Assembly (NCBI RefSeq): GCF_003944795.1
Contig: NZ_RWBG01000002.1
Coordinates: forward strand, 248,001 to 312,000
Reading direction: 5' to 3'
Length of the DNA stretch: 64,000 nt
Source of the DNA: Mangrovimonas spongiae
Lineage (GTDB): Bacteria; Bacteroidota; Bacteroidia; Flavobacteriales; Flavobacteriaceae
Below, one piece after another: positions 9,434 through 19,450 of the stretch. A model generated the notes under the pieces. That model had not been told where the DNA came from and did not search any database. It worked only from the letters and a program-made list of their open reading frames with translations. A program made the position numbers and the translations under genes. The first letter of the stretch is position 1, and each line of letters begins with the position of its first letter.

Positions 9434-10252
9434 ATGATTAAAACTACCTACTTATACGTTGTGGCGTTGTATTTATTTGCCATATTTCCTTTAGAAACAT
9501 CTGCTAGAAACACCTCTTTTTCAGAATACAATCAAATTCAAAGAGTTAGAATAAATTTTACTACACCACAAGGTTATGTAAGACAATTACTACTAGGTTT
9601 TACAACCGATAATGCTGCTAGTGATGGTGTAGATTATGGTTATGATGCCTTAAATATAGATAGTTTTCCTGATGATGTAAGTTGGATGATTAATAATGAA
9701 CAATATGTTATTCAAGGTGTAGGCGCTTTTGATGTTAGTAAACAATATGCATTAGGCATGTTTTTCTCTAATTCTGGATTAGTAACTATTTCACTAGATT
9801 CTTTAGAAAACTTCAACCAAACAATTAATGTTTATATATTCGATGCTCAAGAACATACATTTACACATATTAATGATTATAATTACGAAAACATCTTAGA
9901 GGAAGGAGAATATATAAATAGATTCTTTGTCACCTTTACCAATGATTTATCACAAATTAATTTTAGCAATTTAGAAGAGCTAAATGCTTTATCCATAGAA
10001 GATAGTAACCAATCTTTAGAGCAAACTCAAATAAAGTATTTAGGAAACACTAAAGAGCTTTATGTAAAATCACCTAACCGCTTAAAAAACATAACGTTAT
10101 TTAGCTTACAAGGTCAACAACTTTTAAAAATTACTCCAACTCAAAATATAACAAGATTTCCTTTAAAAAGGAAATTCCACAGTGGTCCTATAGTTGTTAT
10201 AGCTACAGATTTAAAATCTCATTCAACAAATAAAACAATATACTCGTATTAA
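9434..10252 (+). CDS. Secreted protein made only of the shared adhesin C-terminal module plus a sorting-like tail
   Basis: A 272-aa protein with a signal peptide (MIKTTYLYVVALYLFAIFPL). Residues about 36-175 align with the module near the C termini of both giant neighbours: shared landmarks are RVRINF, LLLGF, VDYGYDA, SWMINNEQYVIQGVG, SLENFNQ and EEGEYINRFFVTF. The last 75 residues resemble a T9SS sorting domain (LKNITLFSLQGQQLL). There is no LamG or Ig-like part. It has its own repeat-type promoter. It could be a truncated paralogue, a partner of the adhesins or a decoy; I cannot tell which. No known catalytic motif is visible. Confidence 0.75.
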   Translation: MIKTTYLYVVALYLFAIFPLETSARNTSFSEYNQIQRVRINFTTPQGYVRQLLLGFTTDNAASDGVDYGYDALNIDSFPDDVSWMINNEQYVIQGVGAFDVSKQYALGMFFSNSGLVTISLDSLENFNQTINVYIFDAQEHTFTHINDYNYENILEEGEYINRFFVTFTNDLSQINFSNLEELNALSIEDSNQSLEQTQIKYLGNTKELYVKSPNRLKNITLFSLQGQQLLKITPTQNITRFPLKRKFHSGPIVVIATDLKSHSTNKTIYSY

Positions 10253-10291
10253 AAAACCATGTGATTTTCTGACAGCATTTTTTTACAAAAA

Positions 10292-10342
10292 TGCATTTTA
10301 TCGATATTTTTTGCTTTTTATAGATTATTTTGTGTAGTTTAG
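10292..10342 (+). promoter_or_regulatory. Repeat-type promoter of the M14 carboxypeptidase gene
   Basis: Direct repeats of 20 bp at 10292-10311 (starts TGCATTTTATCGAT) and 10312-10331 (starts TGCTTTTTATAGAT) are followed by the -7 box TAGTTTAG at 10335-10342. A TTG -33 element (10311-10313) sits at the junction of the two units, 21 bp before the -7 box. Confidence 0.6.
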
Positions 10343-10374
10343 CGATCTGATTTAATTAATAAACCTAACTACTC

Positions 10375-12873
10375 ATGAAAAAAGTTACTCTAGTAATTAT
10401 ACTTTTGGTATCTACTTTTAGTACGTTCTCTCAAAACCTTCAACTAGAAAAAGCCAATGAATATTTACAAAACAGACATGAATTAAACTTTACATTCCAA
10501 GTTAATTCACATCAAGAGATAGATACTTATACAAAACATTTATCTATACTTAATTTTGACCCAACAACTAATACAGTTTATGCCTGGGCAAATACAGAAC
10601 AGTTTAGTGCATTTCTAGATAGAAATATTCCTTTTCAAGTTTTAGACTCTGAAAACGAGCCAGGACAAGGTATAATTATGTCTAATGAAATTTCTAATGC
10701 TAATCGAGGTGTATACCCACTAACCTTTCCACTTACTGCATATCCTACTTACGCTGATTATGCATCACAAATGCAAGAGTTTGCCAATAATCATTCAGAC
10801 ATTTGCGAACTAGTTGATATAGGTGGAACAACAGAAGGTGCCTCTGGTGGTAACAAACGCTTGTTATTTATAAAAATATCTGATAACATTACCACCCAAG
10901 AAGCCGAGCCTAAATTAATGTACACCTCTTCCATGCATGGCGATGAAATTACAGGGTACCCATTAATGCTTGACCTAATAGACTATTTAATAACAGCATA
11001 CAAAGATGTGGCACATCCAGATCATACCAGAATTAGTAACTTAATTAATAACTCTGAAGTTTGGATAAACCCCATGGCAAATCCAGATGGCACGTATTAT
11101 CAAAGTGCTTCAAATACATCTGTGGCTAACTCAAGACGCGCAAATGCTAACGGCATAGATTTAAATAGAAATTATCCAGATAATGTTGCTGGGCCACATG
11201 CTAATGGGCATACTTCTTACGAATTAGAGACTCAACATTTTATGACATTAGCCGATAACAATCATTTTGTGCTATCTGCCAATTTTCATGGCGGTACAGA
11301 GGTTGTTAATTATCCTTGGGACAATACATACACAGATCATGCAGATTCCGATTGGTACTTCTTAATAAGTAAAGAATATGCCGTTAATTGTCAAGACAAT
11401 AGCCCAAGCGGATATATGGACGCTACATATAACAATTATCAATGGCCTGGCGTAACAGAAGGCGCCGATTGGTATCAAGTATATGGTGGCAGACAAGATT
11501 ATATGAATTTTTATCACCAATGTAAAGAAACAACCATAGAGCTGTCAAATACTAAAGTAATACCTGCCAATCAATTAGAAAACCACTGGAATTATAATAA
11601 AGAAGCTTTAATCGAATACTTAATTCAAGGTACTTATGGATTTCAAGGTTATGTAAAAGATGCTAATACAAATAATCCTATAGAAGCGACTATTACACTA
11701 GTAGGACACGATGCCTTAAACTCACATACAGTAAGCTCATTACCTCATGGCGATTTTTACCGTCCAGTGTTTGCTGGCACATACGATATTTTAATCGAAG
11801 CCGAATGCTACCAACCTATAACCTTAAGTAATCAATCTATTGCAAATTATCAAAAAATTGAATTAGGCGATATCTTTCTATCACCTATAGCATCGATAGC
11901 TCCAACAGCTTTATCGGCCTCTGGAATTACGTCCAACTCAGCTGCAATAAACTGGGATAATATGAATACGTCTTACGATATAAGGTATAGAGAGCAAGGA
12001 ACATCTACATGGATTGAAATAACCGATATTGGTTCTAACACAACAAACTTAGCTAGTTTATCGGCAAATACAACTTACGAAGTTCAAATACGAAGTGTAT
12101 GTGGCAACAATACTTCAGCCTATAGCTCAACTATGAGTTTTACCACAACAAACTTCACTTATTGCAGTTCTAATGGTAACGATACAAGTGATGAATATAT
12201 AGGAAATGTTACGGTTAATACATTTAGTAATAATTCTGGTGCAGGAACCACAGCAACAGGATACTCAGACTTTACAAGTTTATCTATTGATATAGACAAA
12301 TTACAATCGCATACCATATCTGTTACAAAATTTTGGACAGGAAATTCGCAACGAGATGGTGTTGCAGCATGGATAGACTTTAATCAAGACGGAGACTTTG
12401 ATGATGTAGGTGAAAACATTTTTAATAGTGCAAGATCTCGTGTTGAAATTGTTAACACAAGCTTTACAGTCCCTACCAACGCTGTTTTAGGAGCTACTAG
12501 GCTTCGTGTGTCACTTATGTGGAACAATACGCCAACTTCGTGCGAAGTATTTAGCAATGGAGAAGTAGAAGACTACACTGTAAATATTGTAGATAATACA
12601 TTAAATATAGTTGATACAGATGTTTCGAATATATCGGTATTCCCTAACCCATTCTCTAATGAGTTACAGGTTAAACTAAACAACAACAATCATGTTTCTA
12701 TTTCTATTTACGACTTAAGTGGTAGGCTAATTAAAAAAATGAATAATATTAAACCTCAGCAACAAACTTTAACTATACCAGACCTATCAAACTTATCTTC
12801 AGGATCTTACTTCTTAAAACTTAAAGATACTGATAGCAACCAAATACATATAAAACAAATCATAAAAAAGTAG
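10375..12873 (+). CDS. T9SS-secreted M14 family zinc carboxypeptidase
   Basis: An 832-aa secreted metallocarboxypeptidase with a signal peptide to about residue 19. Zinc ligands fit H188 and E191 in SMHGDEITG and H305 in FHGG; the catalytic Glu is E389 in TTIELS. NPDGTYYQ and DLNRNYPD are further M14 marks. After the catalytic domain come a carboxypeptidase-D regulatory-like domain (about 415-505), a fibronectin type III domain (about 510-590), a GEVED-type domain (about 595-740) and a type-A T9SS sorting domain (about 755-832). It probably trims C-terminal residues from extracellular peptides. A terminator follows, so it is a single-gene transcript. Confidence 0.93.
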   Translation: MKKVTLVIILLVSTFSTFSQNLQLEKANEYLQNRHELNFTFQVNSHQEIDTYTKHLSILNFDPTTNTVYAWANTEQFSAFLDRNIPFQVLDSENEPGQGIIMSNEISNANRGVYPLTFPLTAYPTYADYASQMQEFANNHSDICELVDIGGTTEGASGGNKRLLFIKISDNITTQEAEPKLMYTSSMHGDEITGYPLMLDLIDYLITAYKDVAHPDHTRISNLINNSEVWINPMANPDGTYYQSASNTSVANSRRANANGIDLNRNYPDNVAGPHANGHTSYELETQHFMTLADNNHFVLSANFHGGTEVVNYPWDNTYTDHADSDWYFLISKEYAVNCQDNSPSGYMDATYNNYQWPGVTEGADWYQVYGGRQDYMNFYHQCKETTIELSNTKVIPANQLENHWNYNKEALIEYLIQGTYGFQGYVKDANTNNPIEATITLVGHDALNSHTVSSLPHGDFYRPVFAGTYDILIEAECYQPITLSNQSIANYQKIELGDIFLSPIASIAPTALSASGITSNSAAINWDNMNTSYDIRYREQGTSTWIEITDIGSNTTNLASLSANTTYEVQIRSVCGNNTSAYSSTMSFTTTNFTYCSSNGNDTSDEYIGNVTVNTFSNNSGAGTTATGYSDFTSLSIDIDKLQSHTISVTKFWTGNSQRDGVAAWIDFNQDGDFDDVGENIFNSARSRVEIVNTSFTVPTNAVLGATRLRVSLMWNNTPTSCEVFSNGEVEDYTVNIVDNTLNIVDTDVSNISVFPNPFSNELQVKLNNNNHVSISIYDLSGRLIKKMNNIKPQQQTLTIPDLSNLSSGSYFLKLKDTDSNQIHIKQIIKK

Positions 12874-12888
12874 CTATTTACAACAGTT

Positions 12889-12924
12889 TAAAAAAGGCGT
12901 AAACACTCCTTTTACGTCTTTTTT
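12889..12924 (+). terminator. Intrinsic terminator of the M14 gene
   Basis: The stem GGCGTAAA / TTTACGTC with one wobble pair is extended by an A-run on the left and a T-run on the right. It starts 16 bp after the stop codon. Confidence 0.75.
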
Positions 12925-12959
12925 AAATAAATGATTTATAGAATTTTACTACAAACAAA

Positions 12960-13008
12960 TACATTTTATCGGATTTTTTTGCGTTTCATGGATTTTTATC
13001 TATATTTG
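12960..13008 (+). promoter_or_regulatory. Repeat-type promoter of the 1635-aa cargo gene
   Basis: Direct repeats of 20 bp at 12960-12979 (starts TACATTTTATCGGAT) and 12980-12999 (starts TGCGTTTCATGGAT) lead straight into a perfect -7 box TATATTTG at 13001-13008. TTG at 12979-12981, at the repeat junction, gives a -33 to -7 spacing of 19 bp. Confidence 0.65.
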
Positions 13009-13059
13009 CTAAGCTATTAATCTTTAATTAATTAGTTCCAAACTAAAATTTAACCACTT

Positions 13060-16000
13060 ATGAAAACAATCACGTTTTTAATTAAAAGAGTATGTTTTAT
13101 TCTTGCAGTTTTGTGTGTTACTTTAACTTATTCACAACAAATTGGTGTTAGTCATGTAACAAATCAAGTAACTATTAGCGATAACTCAAGTAACTCCCCT
13201 TCAACTGCAAATAATACAGATTTTGGTAATGCTAACTCAATGACGTTTTATATTGGAAACATCCAAAATGGAAATCCTCCAATACTTACAATTAGCAGTA
13301 TTGATTTATCAAACCCTGATTTTATAATTAGCTCAGGATTAAATGATAATACTATAGATAAAAATCAAACTGAACCTTTCACTATTACTTATATTGGTGG
13401 GTGTGGTACAGCGACATCAACAGTAACTATAACTCACGATGGTACAAACGATAGTGATGCACCAACAAATCAATGGGTATTTACTATTTCCGCAAACAGT
13501 TCTCCAGAAATAAACATTTTAGGTAATGCAACAACCATTACAAGTGGAGATACAACACCTAGTACTATAGACAACACTATTTTTCCAACAACAGATGCAG
13601 GGTTTAGTTCAACACCTTTTATATATACCATAGAAAATAACGGGAGTTGTAACCTAGACATATCTTCAATTACTTTATCAAACACAACAAATTTCACATT
13701 AACAGACTCAACTCCAGAGACATTAACTCCTGGAAGTTCAACAACATTTTCAATTATTTTTAATCCTACAGCTAACGGCACAACAACATCTGTGGTTACT
13801 GTTAATAACACCGACTCTAATGAAACCCCATATACTTTTACAGTACAAGGAGAAGGTATTGCACCCTTAACCGAAGGACCTGGTGGTGTTGTAAACAACT
13901 TACAGCTTTGGTTAAAAGGAAATGCAGGATTAAGCTATACTGATGGGCAGCCTGTATCACTTTGGGCAGACCAAGGTCGTGGAGCAGATGCTTCAGCCCC
14001 CGTTTCCTCTGTTAGACCCACCTACAGAGACAACCCTAGCAGAAATGTCAATTTCAATCCCGTTGTAGAATTTGATAATGTATATGAATCTTTCTCTAAA
14101 GATACGGATTTTTCTTATGATGATCCTGACACAGAATTTTTATATGGTTCTAGCGGCTTATACACGCAAGATATGTTTGTGGTATTAATACCAGATGACA
14201 CAGAAGTAAACAGTTCATTTGGATTTATGGATACCTTTTGTGGAGATGCCGACGTGGGCACTAACGAAACTGATGCTACTGGTATTGGCATGGGGGACTT
14301 TACAGGTCGTGTTGATGGAGAAAGCATTTGTTTTGCTTTGGGCACTTATAATGAAAGTGAATCTGGAGATGGTTATGCCGTATATGATCAAAACACAAGC
14401 TATGATAATGTAGGGATTATTAATGCTAGAAACAATATAGCTGTAACACAGCAAGAACTATATTATAATGCTAATAATATTGAATATGGTCAAAATGATA
14501 TTGCAGAGTTTCTTAATGTAGAAGACTCTCGTTACTGGATTGGACGTAGTGAAGGCTGGGAAGCTACTCTAAATGCAAGGGTTGTTGAAATAATCACCTA
14601 TTCAAGTAGAAAAAACGACACCGATTTAACCCAAGAACGTAACAAAATTCAATCTTACTTAGCCGTAAAATATGGTATTACACTGGGTATTAATGGAACA
14701 TCTCAAGATTATGTAGATAGTGATGGAACTCTAATTTGGGACGTTAACACAGGAACACCTACCGAAGATGTATTTAATTATGATATCGCTGGTATTGGTC
14801 GTGACGATGCTTCAAACCTATTGCAAAAACAATCTAGAAGTGTTAATAACGCCACTGATGGTGATGGTAAGACACAAGGTGTTTTAACCATGGGAATCTC
14901 TAGTATTCAAAATACTAATAATTTAAACACTAACACCCAGTTAACAGATAAGCAATTTTTAATGTGGGGTAACGATGGGGCAAATTTAAATGATCCTGCT
15001 GTGGTTGTTGATGTTGATATGAGTACCAATATCTCACCTTCTTTGAGTACTGATGTACAATTTAATGGTATTGCAAGAACCTGGAAAGTTGTAGAAAAAG
15101 GCGGCGACATACCTACTGTAGAAGTGCAAATGCTAACAAGTGCAATACGTACAGCAACACCTCCAGACGGACGCTATTTAATGTTCATTTCAGACACACC
15201 AAATTTCGACCCAACAGCCGATTATCGCGTTATGACAGAAACCACCAACGAATTAGGTGAAGCTGTTGTAACTACAAATTACGATTTCGATGGCACCAAG
15301 TACATTACTTTTGGTTGGGCGCCTGAAAGACGGTTTGTACGTTCTATTTATTTCGACCCTACAGAACAGAATTATATTGATATGGAAGATGCTCTTAACC
15401 TAAATTCTTCAGAGTTTACTGTTTCTGCTTGGATTAAAAGAGATACCAACTCAGAAGACACTTCTATATTATCAAAACGAGATGCTAGTTATACCAACGG
15501 TTACGACTTAAAAATAAACAATAACGGTTATGCTGAAATGTCTTGGGGTAACTCAGGAACACAAACCATAACTTCTAATGTTATTATACCAGAAAATCAA
15601 TGGCACCATATAGCCGTAATTTATAGCAGTGGTAATGCAACCATGTATATTGATGGCGTAGAATCGGCATCGCAAAGCCTATCGGCACCATCTAACACAA
15701 ACCACTCATTTTATATTGGTGCTGCAGCAAAAAATACTCCTGAAGCTTTCTTTCACGGAAATATAGACGAAGTAAGAGTTTGGGATGTGGCCTTATCTCT
15801 AGATGAACTTCATTTTATCATGAACCAAGAAATTTTAGAAAACAGCAGTTTTGTTGAAGGAGCATATTTCGAATCTAGGAGTATTACACCTACTAAAAAT
15901 GATGTAAACACATTACCTTGGAATAGCTTAGCTGGCTATTATCCAATGTCTACATATACTTATACCAATACTAAAGATGAATCTGGAAATGGGCATCAAG

Positions 16001-17967
16001 GTGCTTTAAGACATTTAAGAACTGTTGACAGACAAACGGCTCCATTACCTTACCAATCAACAGCTAATGGCGATTGGGATACCGCAACAACATGGACAAA
16101 CGGAACTGTGCAAACCATGCCAGGAGCCAATTCTATAGTTGATAATTCGATTACTGTTGATTGGAATATTGTTGAAACAAATCATAATGTAACGATGGAC
16201 AATAGTAGTCTTGCCTCTGGAAACAATGGCAACAGAAATGTGTTAGCTCTAATGGTTGATAGCAACGAATTAACCGTTAATGGTGATAACACCAACGAAA
16301 CTGGATTTGGTATAACCATATCGCATTACCTAAACTTAGATGGAAAAATAGATTTAGAAGGTGAGTCACAACTTATTCAGACATTAAATAGCGACTTGGT
16401 TGTAGGTGCAACTGGTAACTTAGAAAAAGATCAACAAGGTACTAGAGACTTATTTACATATAACTATTGGAGTTCTCCTGTTGGTGTAACAGCAACTGCA
16501 AATCCTAACAATTACAGTTATAGTTTAAATAGTAATATTTTAAAAGACGGTACAAACTCTGCCTCTCCTACAAATATTAATTTTGTTGGTGGTTATAATG
16601 GTAGTTCTTCAAGCCCGGTTAGTATTGCTAGTTATTGGCTATGGAAATTTGGCAACCTACCAAGCGGCGACTATTCATCATGGCAACATGTAAGACATAC
16701 AGGAACCATTTTAGCTGGTGAAGGTTTTACCATGAAAGGAGTTACTAACACAAATAGTAACGTATCACTTGAACAAAATTATGTTTTTGATGGTAAACCA
16801 AATAATGGCGATGTTAACCTTACATTAAACTCAGGAAACGATTATTTAGTGGGTAACCCATACCCTTCTGCTATAGATGCCGAACAATTTATTTTAGATA
16901 ACGGACCAACTTTAGATTACACAGGATCTGCCCCAGAAGGCGACCCCTTAATTAGTGGAACCCTTTATTTCTGGGAACACTGGGGTGGCGGTTCACATGT
17001 ACTAGCCGAATACCAAGGTGGTTACGGAACTTACAACCTCGCTGGAGGTGTTCCTGCTGCTGCTTGGGGTACACCAGACCCAGACGTTGCCCAAGTAGGT
17101 ACTGGTACTAAAACGCCAGGAAGATACATTCCTGTTGGACAAGGCTTCTTTGTTACAGGCGACTCAACTGGTGATATTAATTTTAATAACGGACAACGTG
17201 TGTTTCAAAAAGAAGGCACATCAGCTTCAGTTTTTATGAGAAATGATGGCTCTAATCAGCAGCAAGCTACAGCCGTTGATAACAGAATGAAATTACGTAT
17301 AGGCTTCAACTCTGTAAACACCATTCATCGTCAATTACTTGTTACTGTTGACGTACGAGCATCTCAAGGCTTTGATTGGGGATTTGACGGACTTACTAAC
17401 GAAGACCAAATGGATGATATGTATTGGATGTTAGATAATAACAAATACACTGTTCAAGGAATTGATACTATTAACGAAAGCACTATACTGCCTTTAGGCA
17501 TTCACACCGATGATAATGGCTTAAACAACATTACTATCGATATTCTTGAAAATGTTCCAGATCATCTTGACATTTATGCTCATGATAAAGAATTAGGTAT
17601 TTATCATAACTTAAGAGAAAGTCGTTATGAGTTTTATTTAGATGCTGGTGAATACTTAGACCGATTTGAAATCACATTTGCTAGTCAATCATTAAGTACA
17701 GACGATAACTTTTCTAATACAAACAACTTACAAGTGCATTATTCAAACAATAGTCAAAGTATTGTTATTCACAATCCAAAATTAGCTGGTGTAGAATCAG
17801 TTGAAATGACTACTATTCTTGGACAAAAACTATTTACATTCAACAATGTAGAAACAGCTACTTTAACCACAATTAAAACAAAACAATTAAGCACTGGAAC
17901 GTATATTATTCAAGTAAACACAAAAGATAATGCTACGATAACTAAAAAAGTGCTTGTTAATAATTAA
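13060..17967 (+). CDS. Large T9SS-secreted adhesin-like protein with choice-of-anchor-D-like and LamG domains
   Basis: A 1635-aa protein with a signal peptide ending near TLTYSQ. Residues about 25-270 hold two ASH/choice-of-anchor-D-like modules. Residues about 275-760 hold a lectin-like region with LQLWLKGNAGLSY, a wording common in flavobacterial surface proteins. LamG is at about 760-925, and a long block from there to 1545 matches the C-terminal half of the 2360-aa protein (LNLDGKIDLEGESQLIQ, VGNPYPSAIDAEQF, PVGQGFFV). The T9SS sorting domain is at about 1560-1635 (LSTGTYIIQVNT). It is probably a surface adhesin or glycan binder, paralogous in its second half to the first cargo gene of the island. 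Confidence 0.9.
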   Translation: MKTITFLIKRVCFILAVLCVTLTYSQQIGVSHVTNQVTISDNSSNSPSTANNTDFGNANSMTFYIGNIQNGNPPILTISSIDLSNPDFIISSGLNDNTIDKNQTEPFTITYIGGCGTATSTVTITHDGTNDSDAPTNQWVFTISANSSPEINILGNATTITSGDTTPSTIDNTIFPTTDAGFSSTPFIYTIENNGSCNLDISSITLSNTTNFTLTDSTPETLTPGSSTTFSIIFNPTANGTTTSVVTVNNTDSNETPYTFTVQGEGIAPLTEGPGGVVNNLQLWLKGNAGLSYTDGQPVSLWADQGRGADASAPVSSVRPTYRDNPSRNVNFNPVVEFDNVYESFSKDTDFSYDDPDTEFLYGSSGLYTQDMFVVLIPDDTEVNSSFGFMDTFCGDADVGTNETDATGIGMGDFTGRVDGESICFALGTYNESESGDGYAVYDQNTSYDNVGIINARNNIAVTQQELYYNANNIEYGQNDIAEFLNVEDSRYWIGRSEGWEATLNARVVEIITYSSRKNDTDLTQERNKIQSYLAVKYGITLGINGTSQDYVDSDGTLIWDVNTGTPTEDVFNYDIAGIGRDDASNLLQKQSRSVNNATDGDGKTQGVLTMGISSIQNTNNLNTNTQLTDKQFLMWGNDGANLNDPAVVVDVDMSTNISPSLSTDVQFNGIARTWKVVEKGGDIPTVEVQMLTSAIRTATPPDGRYLMFISDTPNFDPTADYRVMTETTNELGEAVVTTNYDFDGTKYITFGWAPERRFVRSIYFDPTEQNYIDMEDALNLNSSEFTVSAWIKRDTNSEDTSILSKRDASYTNGYDLKINNNGYAEMSWGNSGTQTITSNVIIPENQWHHIAVIYSSGNATMYIDGVESASQSLSAPSNTNHSFYIGAAAKNTPEAFFHGNIDEVRVWDVALSLDELHFIMNQEILENSSFVEGAYFESRSITPTKNDVNTLPWNSLAGYYPMSTYTYTNTKDESGNGHQGALRHLRTVDRQTAPLPYQSTANGDWDTATTWTNGTVQTMPGANSIVDNSITVDWNIVETNHNVTMDNSSLASGNNGNRNVLALMVDSNELTVNGDNTNETGFGITISHYLNLDGKIDLEGESQLIQTLNSDLVVGATGNLEKDQQGTRDLFTYNYWSSPVGVTATANPNNYSYSLNSNILKDGTNSASPTNINFVGGYNGSSSSPVSIASYWLWKFGNLPSGDYSSWQHVRHTGTILAGEGFTMKGVTNTNSNVSLEQNYVFDGKPNNGDVNLTLNSGNDYLVGNPYPSAIDAEQFILDNGPTLDYTGSAPEGDPLISGTLYFWEHWGGGSHVLAEYQGGYGTYNLAGGVPAAAWGTPDPDVAQVGTGTKTPGRYIPVGQGFFVTGDSTGDINFNNGQRVFQKEGTSASVFMRNDGSNQQQATAVDNRMKLRIGFNSVNTIHRQLLVTVDVRASQGFDWGFDGLTNEDQMDDMYWMLDNNKYTVQGIDTINESTILPLGIHTDDNGLNNITIDILENVPDHLDIYAHDKELGIYHNLRESRYEFYLDAGEYLDRFEITFASQSLSTDDNFSNTNNLQVHYSNNSQSIVIHNPKLAGVESVEMTTILGQKLFTFNNVETATLTTIKTKQLSTGTYIIQVNTKDNATITKKVLVNN

Positions 17968-18000
17968 ATATGTATTAACAAAAAGCTGTTCAACAAAAAA

Positions 18001-18028
18001 GGTCTCGTAAAAACGAGACCTTTTTTTT
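18001..18028. terminator. Bidirectional terminator between the 1635-aa gene and hisS
   Basis: A perfect 8-bp stem GGTCTCGT / ACGAGACC with an AAAA loop is flanked by A and T runs. It can end transcription of both convergent genes; the hisS stop codon lies at its edge. Confidence 0.9.
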
Positions 18029-19397
18029 ATGCTAACTTAGCAATAAGTTTATCTAAACTAAGTTGTTCCTGTTCTCCAGAAACCATATGTTTTAAAGTAT
18101 ATTTTGAGCTTTCCATTTCCTTTTCACCCACTAGAATAGTATAAGGAATTTGCCTTTTATCGGCGTGTTTCATTTGCTTGCCCATTTTGGCAGCATCGGG
18201 GTAAAGTTCCGTATTTATGTTATGACTACGTAAGGCTTTAACAGCTTTCATAGCATAAAGTGCTTCGTTATCGCCAAAATTTATAAATAGGGCTTTAATA
18301 TTTTTATTGACCGTATTTGGGAATGCATCTAACTCTTCTAAAACTAAATAAATACGATCTAATCCAAAGCTAATACCAACACCACTCATATTTTTAAGAC
18401 CAAAAATACCGGTAAGATCATCGTATCTTCCGCCACCACCAATAGAGCCCATTTTCACACCTTCTGGAGCAGAAACTTCAAAAATAGCGCCTGTATAATA
18501 ATTTAAACCACGTGCTAAAGTAACGTCTAACTGTAATGTGGCTGTTTGTAATCCAAGCTCGGCTATGGCCATATTAATAAATTGAAGCTCCTCAATTCCT
18601 TTTTGTCCTTCTTCTGAAACACTTAAAATATCTTGTAACTGTTGTATTTGCGTTGCAAAATTGCCTTTAAGTTCAAAAAGTGGCTGAAGTTTATTAATGC
18701 CTTCTTCCGAAATACCTTTAGCAAGCATCTCTTCTTTTACTTTCTCCTCGCCTATTTTATCAAGTTTATCTAAAGCGACTGTAAAATCGATTAACTTATC
18801 GCTAGCTCCAATAACTTCGGCTATTCCAGATAATATTTTACGGTTATTGATTTTTATGGTAACACCTTCTAATTGTAAGGCTGAAAATACAGCGTCGTAT
18901 AATTGAACAAACTCTACTTCTTGCCAAAGCGATGTACTTCCAACAACATCGGCATCGCATTGATAAAACTCTCTAAAACGTCCTTTTTGTGGTCTGTCGG
19001 CACGCCAAACGGGTTGCATTTGGTAACGCTTAAATGGGAATTCTATGTCGTTTTGGTGCTGAACAACATAACGGGCAAACGGTACTGTTAAATCGTAACG
19101 AAGCGCTTTTTCAGAAATTTTAGGGGTTAACTTTGTGGCATTTTTTTCAGTATAAAGTGAATCTTCTACTTTTCTTAAAAAATCACCAGAATTTAAAATT
19201 TTAAAAATGAGTCGGTCACCTTCGTCGCCATATTTCCCCATAAGGGTATCGGAATTTTCGAAGCTTGGCGTTTCTATAGGTTGAAACCCAAAGCGCTCAA
19301 ACTGGGTTTGTATGGTATTAAAGATATAGTTACGTTTAGCAACTTGTTCTGGGTTAAAATCTCTGGTGCCTTTTGGTATACTTGGTTTTTGTGCCAT
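18027..19397 (-). CDS. hisS: Histidyl-tRNA synthetase
   Basis: A 456-aa class II aminoacyl-tRNA synthetase that charges tRNA-His with histidine in the cytosol. Visible motifs are the N-terminal PKGTRDFNP, motif 2 around RADRPQKGRFREFYQCD, the histidine-specific LARGLNYYTG, and motif 3 GISFGLDRIY. A C-terminal anticodon-binding domain covers about residues 355-456. The length is normal for the family. It stands alone between a bidirectional terminator and its own promoter, and its leader holds two competing hairpins (19451-19480). Confidence 0.97.
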   Translation of the reverse strand: MAQKPSIPKGTRDFNPEQVAKRNYIFNTIQTQFERFGFQPIETPSFENSDTLMGKYGDEGDRLIFKILNSGDFLRKVEDSLYTEKNATKLTPKISEKALRYDLTVPFARYVVQHQNDIEFPFKRYQMQPVWRADRPQKGRFREFYQCDADVVGSTSLWQEVEFVQLYDAVFSALQLEGVTIKINNRKILSGIAEVIGASDKLIDFTVALDKLDKIGEEKVKEEMLAKGISEEGINKLQPLFELKGNFATQIQQLQDILSVSEEGQKGIEELQFINMAIAELGLQTATLQLDVTLARGLNYYTGAIFEVSAPEGVKMGSIGGGGRYDDLTGIFGLKNMSGVGISFGLDRIYLVLEELDAFPNTVNKNIKALFINFGDNEALYAMKAVKALRSHNINTELYPDAAKMGKQMKHADKRQIPYTILVGEKEMESSKYTLKHMVSGEQEQLSLDKLIAKLA

Positions 19398-19450
19398 ATT
19401 AACAACCTACAAAAGCAGGCATCTTATATTAAAATTCTTAATTTTTTTAT

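Noticed and set aside
2068-13008. Assigning the 20-bp promoter repeats to the LytTR regulator encoded at 21399-22094
   Set aside because: Two-turn spacing suits a LytTR protein, but the units lack the LytTR half-site pattern I know and do not resemble the 14-bp repeat at the LytTR gene's own promoter. No link is shown.
13470-13898. A 142-codon open frame on the minus strand inside the 1635-aa gene, and similar antisense frames in other genes
   Set aside because: These frames mirror the codon bias of the real gene on the other strand, have no family likeness, promoter or start context, and occur throughout low-GC genes.
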